Positions 60,302-64,000 of a DNA stretch of 64,000 nt are shown one piece after another. Where the stretch lies: the NCBI GenBank assembly GCA_938036835.1, contig CALHWB010000046.1, positions 1 through 64,000 on the forward strand, read 5' to 3'. This stretch comes from an uncultured Propionibacterium sp. GTDB lineage: Bacteria; Actinomycetota; Actinomycetes; Propionibacteriales; Propionibacteriaceae. The position numbers were made by a program, and so were the translations under genes. A model generated the notes under the pieces. That model made no database searches. It had not been told where the DNA came from and saw only the letters and a program-made list of their open reading frames with translations. The number at the start of each line of letters is the position of its first letter. The first letter of the stretch is position 1.

Positions 60302-60345
60302 TCCCGAGGACGAGCAGATTGCGGGTTCGATTCCCGCCGAGGGCA
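60302..60345 (+). other. tRNA T-arm-like fragment
   Basis: The bases GCGGGTTCGATTCCCGC form a 5-bp stem with the canonical TTCGATT T-loop, followed by CGAGGGCA, as at the 3' end of a tRNA. No 5' acceptor strand (GCCCTCG or TGCCCTC) is found within 100 bases upstream, so this is not a full gene. It could be the 3' remnant of a tRNA used as an integration site. It lies directly before the methyltransferase start. Confidence 0.3.
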
Positions 60346-60346
60346 C

Positions 60347-61009
60347 GTGGACGAACAGCAAACAGTACCGGTTGGGACTGCTTCCTCTCAGCGGACCCCA
60401 CCGGGACGTCATCGCAGCAAATGGGCCGAGATGATCGCGGCCAACCCGGGGCACTCCCAGTGGTATATCCAACGGTTCAAGTCGATGGCCGCCAGCGGCG
60501 CAGATCTGCTCGGCGAAGCCAGACTGCTGGACGCGCTTGCCCCCAGAACCGCGAGAATCCTAGATGCCGGCTGCGGCCCGGGACGGCATGCCGGGGCCTT
60601 GCACCGCCTCGGCCACCAAGTCGTCGGCATCGACCTCGACCCGGCGCTCATCGCAGCCGCCGAGCAGGACGATCCCGGCCCCCGATATCTGGTCGGTGAC
60701 CTGGCCGGCTTCGAGTTGCCGGCCGATGTGCCGCAGCAATATGACCTGATCCTGTGCGCCGGGAATGTGATGACCTTCCTGCATCCGATGACCCGAGTGG
60801 CGGTGCTGACCCGGTTCGGGCGCTGGCTCGCCCCCGAAGGACGGGCGGTGATCGGTTTCGGCATGGGCCGTGGCTATGAGCTGGCCGATTTCGAATCCGA
60901 CGTAGCCGCCTCGGGGCTGACCTTCGGCCAATGCTTCAGCACCTGGAATCTGCGGCGGCTCACTCCCGAATCCACCTTTCTGGTGGCCCTGCTCGAGCAC
61001 CCGGCCTGA
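60347..61009 (+). CDS. SAM-dependent class I methyltransferase
   Basis: A protein of 220 residues with the SAM-binding motif RILDAGCGPGRHAGALHRLG and the acidic VVGIDLDPALIAAAEQDD, then DLILCAGNVMTFL and a hydrophobic C-terminal strand region. The substrate is unknown. GTG 60347 is preferred because the segment HRSKWAEMIAANPGHSQWYI is, from memory, conserved in homologues and begins before the ATG at 60431; starting at that ATG would give 192 residues. Confidence 0.82.
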   Translation: MDEQQTVPVGTASSQRTPPGRHRSKWAEMIAANPGHSQWYIQRFKSMAASGADLLGEARLLDALAPRTARILDAGCGPGRHAGALHRLGHQVVGIDLDPALIAAAEQDDPGPRYLVGDLAGFELPADVPQQYDLILCAGNVMTFLHPMTRVAVLTRFGRWLAPEGRAVIGFGMGRGYELADFESDVAASGLTFGQCFSTWNLRRLTPESTFLVALLEHPA

Positions 61010-61176
61010 CCGGTCCCGGCGATAGCCTCGCAGGATACCGGGCGCGGTCAGAACCGGGATGCTACCAAACCGCGCCCGGGCGCCGATATTCCACATCTCG
61101 GCTGGGTGCCGAGCACATCTCAGGCCCAAGCCGGCGCCAGGCCGGCCACGCCCACAGGGTGCAGCCGGACGACGGC

Positions 61177-62178
61177 TCAGCGCTGACCGCGCCGGCTGGC
61201 GAACAGGATCAACATGCCGAGCAGCACCACCCCGTAGGCGATCTGCTGACCGGCGTCCGGCAGCCCGACCACCTGCAGGAAGCTGAGCAACACCACCAGC
61301 GTGCCCACCCCGGAAATCGTGCCACCATAGCCGCCTACGCCACCAAAGATGCTGGTGCCACCGATAACCACCGCCGCGATGGACTGCATCACATAGGGTT
61401 CGCCCATGCCGTAATAGCTGGAGCCGATATAGCCGGTCAGCATCAAACCGCCAAGCGAAGCGGTCAACGCCGAGATCACATAGACCGCCACGACGACGAC
61501 CCGCACCCGCACACCGGCCGCCTCGGCCGCCCGCCGCCGCAAACCGACCGCATACAACTGCATACCGAACACGGTGCGGCGCAACACCAGGATCGTGATC
61601 ACCCCAAGCACCAACCAGGCCACCACTCCCCCGGTCAGCACCCCGGCGAAGCGGGTCTGCATGACGGCCACGATAGCCGGGCTGGCGTTACCCTTGTTGA
61701 CCCCACCGGTGACCAGATAGCCGACCCCCAGCAGAATCGTCATGGTGGCCAGAGTCATCACCATGTCGGGGATCTTCAGCAATGCGATGCCCAATCCGTT
61801 GACCAGCCCGACCAGCAAACCGATCAGCAAGGTCAAGGCGATGGCTACCCCCATGTTGGCATTCGAACCCGCCATCACCAGCGCGGTCACCAGGTTGGTC
61901 AGGGTCATGGTGAAACCGACCGACAGGTCGATGCCGGCGATCAGAATGGCCAGGTTCTGCCCGATAGCCACCACGCCAAGAATGCCCATCAGCTGCAGCA
62001 GGCTGGAGATCTGGCTGCCGCTGCGATAGCCGGGAGCGAACACGAAGGTGACCACCACCACGATCGCAAAGATCAGGTGCGGGGCGATCTGCAATAGGGT
62101 AGGACGCTGCCGCAGCCAACCGGCCGCCGGTCCGTCGGCGGCCTGACCGGCCACCGGGGCTTCGATGGTGCTGCTCAT
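61177..62178 (-). CDS. Sugar ABC transporter permease (RbsC-like, CUT2 family) 2
   Basis: A 333-residue permease with about nine helices. The CUT2 signatures are LMGILGVVAIGQNLAILIAG then IDLSVGFTM, and the C-terminal VVIGGTSIFGGVGGYGGTIS. ATG 62178 overlaps the stop of the first permease as ATGA. It is the distal gene of the visible part of the operon. No binding protein is in the window; it should lie upstream, beyond the right edge, or elsewhere. Confidence 0.9.
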   Translation of the reverse strand: MSSTIEAPVAGQAADGPAAGWLRQRPTLLQIAPHLIFAIVVVVTFVFAPGYRSGSQISSLLQLMGILGVVAIGQNLAILIAGIDLSVGFTMTLTNLVTALVMAGSNANMGVAIALTLLIGLLVGLVNGLGIALLKIPDMVMTLATMTILLGVGYLVTGGVNKGNASPAIVAVMQTRFAGVLTGGVVAWLVLGVITILVLRRTVFGMQLYAVGLRRRAAEAAGVRVRVVVVAVYVISALTASLGGLMLTGYIGSSYYGMGEPYVMQSIAAVVIGGTSIFGGVGGYGGTISGVGTLVVLLSFLQVVGLPDAGQQIAYGVVLLGMLILFASRRGQR

Positions 62179-63149
62179 GCCGGGCTCCTCAATCCCGAAG
62201 TGGTGTTGCGGCGCAGCAGACCGATCAGATATGGCACACCCAAGGCGGCCACCAGGATCAGGCCGACCGCGACATGCTGCCAATACTGGTTGATGCCCAG
62301 GCTGAACAGCAGGTTGCCGATCAATTGCAGGGTAACCGCGCCGGCGATCGTTCCGGCCAAGGTGCCGCGTCCGCCGGCCAGCAGGGTACCGCCCAGCACG
62401 GCCGCGGCAATGGCCCGCATGGTGAACGAGACCCCGATCTTCGGATCCCCCGACATGGATGTCATGGTGATCAGCACCCCACCCAGACTGGCGAACACGG
62501 CGCCCAGCACATAGGTGGACGCCCGCACCGCGCGCACCCTGATACCCGAGGTGAAGGCCGCCAGCTCGTCCTCACCTACCGCCATGATCGCGGGCCCCAG
62601 CGCCGAACGCCGGATCGGGTACCACAACAGCATCGGGATGCCAACGGTCAGCACCAGCGAAAAAGGCAGCGGGCCGATCAGCAACAGCGGGATGTCGGCA
62701 AACCATCTGGGCACCGAGCCGCCCGGTTGCGGCAACACATATAGCGCCGCACCCATCAGGATCGCCGAGGTCGCCAGCGTGATAACCAGCGGCGGCAAGC
62801 CCAGATAGGCGATCAACAGACCATTGACCAGCCCTACCAGCCCCGCCACCAGCAGCGCGATCAGCACGGCCAGCAAGACCGGTATACCCGCCCCGGTCAG
62901 TTTGACCAACAGCACATTGGCGATGGTCAACACCGCCCCGAGAGACAGGTCGATGCCCTTACCGAAGATGACGATGGCCATGCCACAAGCCACCATGGCC
63001 AGCGGCAGCACCTGGGAGATGATGATCGCGATCGCCGAGACCGACAATCGGGGCGTGTTTATCATCCAGGCCACCGCGACGATTGCCATGATCGCATATG
63101 CCGCGACGGCCGGTGGCTCACGCCGGACGAAACGACTGAGGCTCTTCAT
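62175..63149 (-). CDS. Sugar ABC transporter permease (RbsC-like, CUT2 family) 1
   Basis: A 324-residue permease. Signatures are VLPLAMVACGMAIVIFGKGI then DLSLGAVLTIANV and the C-terminal AVLGGTLLAGGRGTLAGTIA. It overlaps the ATPase gene stop by 4 bases. Two different RbsC-type permeases in one operon suggest a heterodimeric channel, as in autoinducer-2 or rhamnose-type transporters, but the substrate is unknown. Confidence 0.9.
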   Translation of the reverse strand: MKSLSRFVRREPPAVAAYAIMAIVAVAWMINTPRLSVSAIAIIISQVLPLAMVACGMAIVIFGKGIDLSLGAVLTIANVLLVKLTGAGIPVLLAVLIALLVAGLVGLVNGLLIAYLGLPPLVITLATSAILMGAALYVLPQPGGSVPRWFADIPLLLIGPLPFSLVLTVGIPMLLWYPIRRSALGPAIMAVGEDELAAFTSGIRVRAVRASTYVLGAVFASLGGVLITMTSMSGDPKIGVSFTMRAIAAAVLGGTLLAGGRGTLAGTIAGAVTLQLIGNLLFSLGINQYWQHVAVGLILVAALGVPYLIGLLRRNTTSGLRSPA

Positions 63150-64000
63150 CTGTCCACCACCTCGGCAAGCTGTTCCTCGACACCCTGGAAGGCTGCGCCG
63201 GTGATGGCCTCCTCGGTGATCTGCTCCCCGATGAGGGTGCGCACAATGCTGCCTTCGGCCATCACATGGACGACATCGGCCAACCCGACCACCTCACTCA
63301 GGTCGGTGGATAGCATCAACACGCCGATGCCATCGTCGGCGAGCCGGCGCAGCAGGGCGTAGATCTCCTGCTTGGTGCCGACGTCGATGCCCCGGGTCGG
63401 GTCGGCGCACAACACCACCGCCGGGTCGGCGGCCAGCCACTTGCCGATCACCACCTTCTGCTGGTTTCCACCCGACAACTGCGCCGCGATCCGGCCGGCG
63501 TCCGGTGGCCTGATCGACATCTTGGTGACCGTCTCGTCCGCGACCTGCCGCTCGGCCGCCGGCCGCACCCAGCCGGCCACGGCCCGACGACCCACGGTGG
63601 GCAACGAGATGTTCTGCCCGATACTCATCGGCAACACCAGCCCCTGGGTTTTGCGGTCCTCGGGAATCAACACCACCCCGGCCCGGATGGCGGCTGCCAC
63701 CGACCGGAAGGCCCGCCGTGGTTTGCCGCGCAGCATCAGCGTGCCGGCCGCCCTGCGTAGCCCGGCGATGCCTTCCAGCAATTGGGTCTGCCCCTGCCCG
63801 GCCAGGCCAGCCAGAGCGACGATCTGACCGGGAAGCACGCTAAGCGAGATGCCATGCACCGCGGTGCCCGGCACCGAGAACCCGCCAAGCCCGAGGACCT
63901 CGGCCACCGCGGGCTGCCTACTTGGCTTGTCGGGGTAGATAGCGGCGAGTTCCCGCCCCACCATCAACTTCACGATCTCCTGCTCATCGGTCTGACTGGT
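63146..64000 (-). CDS. Sugar ABC transporter ATP-binding protein (RbsA-like), partial
   Basis: The C-terminal about 285 residues of a double-ATPase protein; the gene begins beyond the right window edge. The visible part starts in the end of the first ATPase (EIVKLMVGRELA). The second nucleotide-binding domain follows, with its usual degenerate Walker A (GLAGQGQTQLLEGIAG), the signature LSGGNQQKVVIGKWL and Walker B-like VVLCADPTRGIDVGTK. It would drive the two RbsC-type permeases that overlap it downstream. Confidence 0.92.
   Translation of the reverse strand, partial: TSQTDEQEIVKLMVGRELAAIYPDKPSRQPAVAEVLGLGGFSVPGTAVHGISLSVLPGQIVALAGLAGQGQTQLLEGIAGLRRAAGTLMLRGKPRRAFRSVAAAIRAGVVLIPEDRKTQGLVLPMSIGQNISLPTVGRRAVAGWVRPAAERQVADETVTKMSIRPPDAGRIAAQLSGGNQQKVVIGKWLAADPAVVLCADPTRGIDVGTKQEIYALLRRLADDGIGVLMLSTDLSEVVGLADVVHVMAEGSIVRTLIGEQITEEAITGAAFQGVEEQLAEVVDR

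Noticed and set aside
60302..60345. A complete tRNA gene
   Set aside because: Only the T-arm and a possible 3' acceptor strand are present. No matching 5' acceptor strand or D-arm is found upstream.

Overview
This window is high-GC DNA with tightly packed, overlapping reading frames, typical of an Actinomycetota chromosome. The overlapping set rsmI-tatD-rsmA-ispE, a PMT-type protein O-mannosyltransferase, and nrfHA linked to a system II (Ccs) cytochrome c maturation cluster fit an anaerobic or facultative actinobacterium. I think of Propionibacteriaceae-like lineages, but that assignment is inference.

Region 1 (1-23573) is mostly core genome. It holds a TetR regulator, a minus-strand block (rsmI, tatD, rsmA, ispE, a MarR regulator), a PMT mannosyltransferase, an NCS2 uracil/xanthine permease, a four-gene iron-siderophore ABC transporter of the CeuBCDE/YclNOPQ type, a Tag-like 3-methyladenine glycosylase, a seven-gene minus-strand operon for ammonia-forming nitrite reduction (nrfH, nrfA, a TPR protein, ccdA, resB, ccsB, a TlpA-like thioredoxin), an M3 oligopeptidase and a RbsD/FucU mutarotase.

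Region 2 (about 23769-58738) is a large, layered defence island. It contains (i) a 734-residue protein with an N-terminal alpha/beta-hydrolase-like part, a TIR domain and a C-terminal SAVED-like domain; (ii) a visibly less GC-rich, minus-strand type III-D-like CRISPR operon (Cas10 with intact GGDD but no HD domain, Csx10, several Cas7/RAMP proteins, a Csx19-like protein, and a small 'NYTPH' protein as first gene); (iii) a four-helix membrane protein with a Rossmann-like module and a RyR domain, divergent from a small protein with two PGD(W/L) repeats; (iv) a complete type I-G (formerly I-U) operon: csb1, csb2, cas3 with C-terminal HD, cas8, a second Csb2/Cas6-like protein, a cas4-cas1 fusion and cas2; and (v) a CRISPR array of about 154 repeats (36-nt repeat, mean period about 73 nt) spanning 11.25 kb, with the leader on the cas2 side and a degenerate last repeat. 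The type III operon has no Cas6, adaptation genes or array of its own nearby, so the most economical model is that it uses crRNAs from the type I-G array. On target recognition Cas10 would make a cyclic oligoadenylate that activates TIR-SAVED (NAD+ loss), and possibly the RyR membrane protein.

Region 3 (58739-64000) is the far edge of the island. It holds a TetR regulator next to a truncated membrane-protein fragment, a 5'-truncated hexapeptide acetyltransferase, a tRNA T-arm-like fragment, a SAM methyltransferase and a sugar ABC transporter of the RbsABC (CUT2) type that runs off the window. The fragments at 59766-60345 look like recombination scars.

All assignments come from reading the sequence and remembered family motifs. 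No database search was run.
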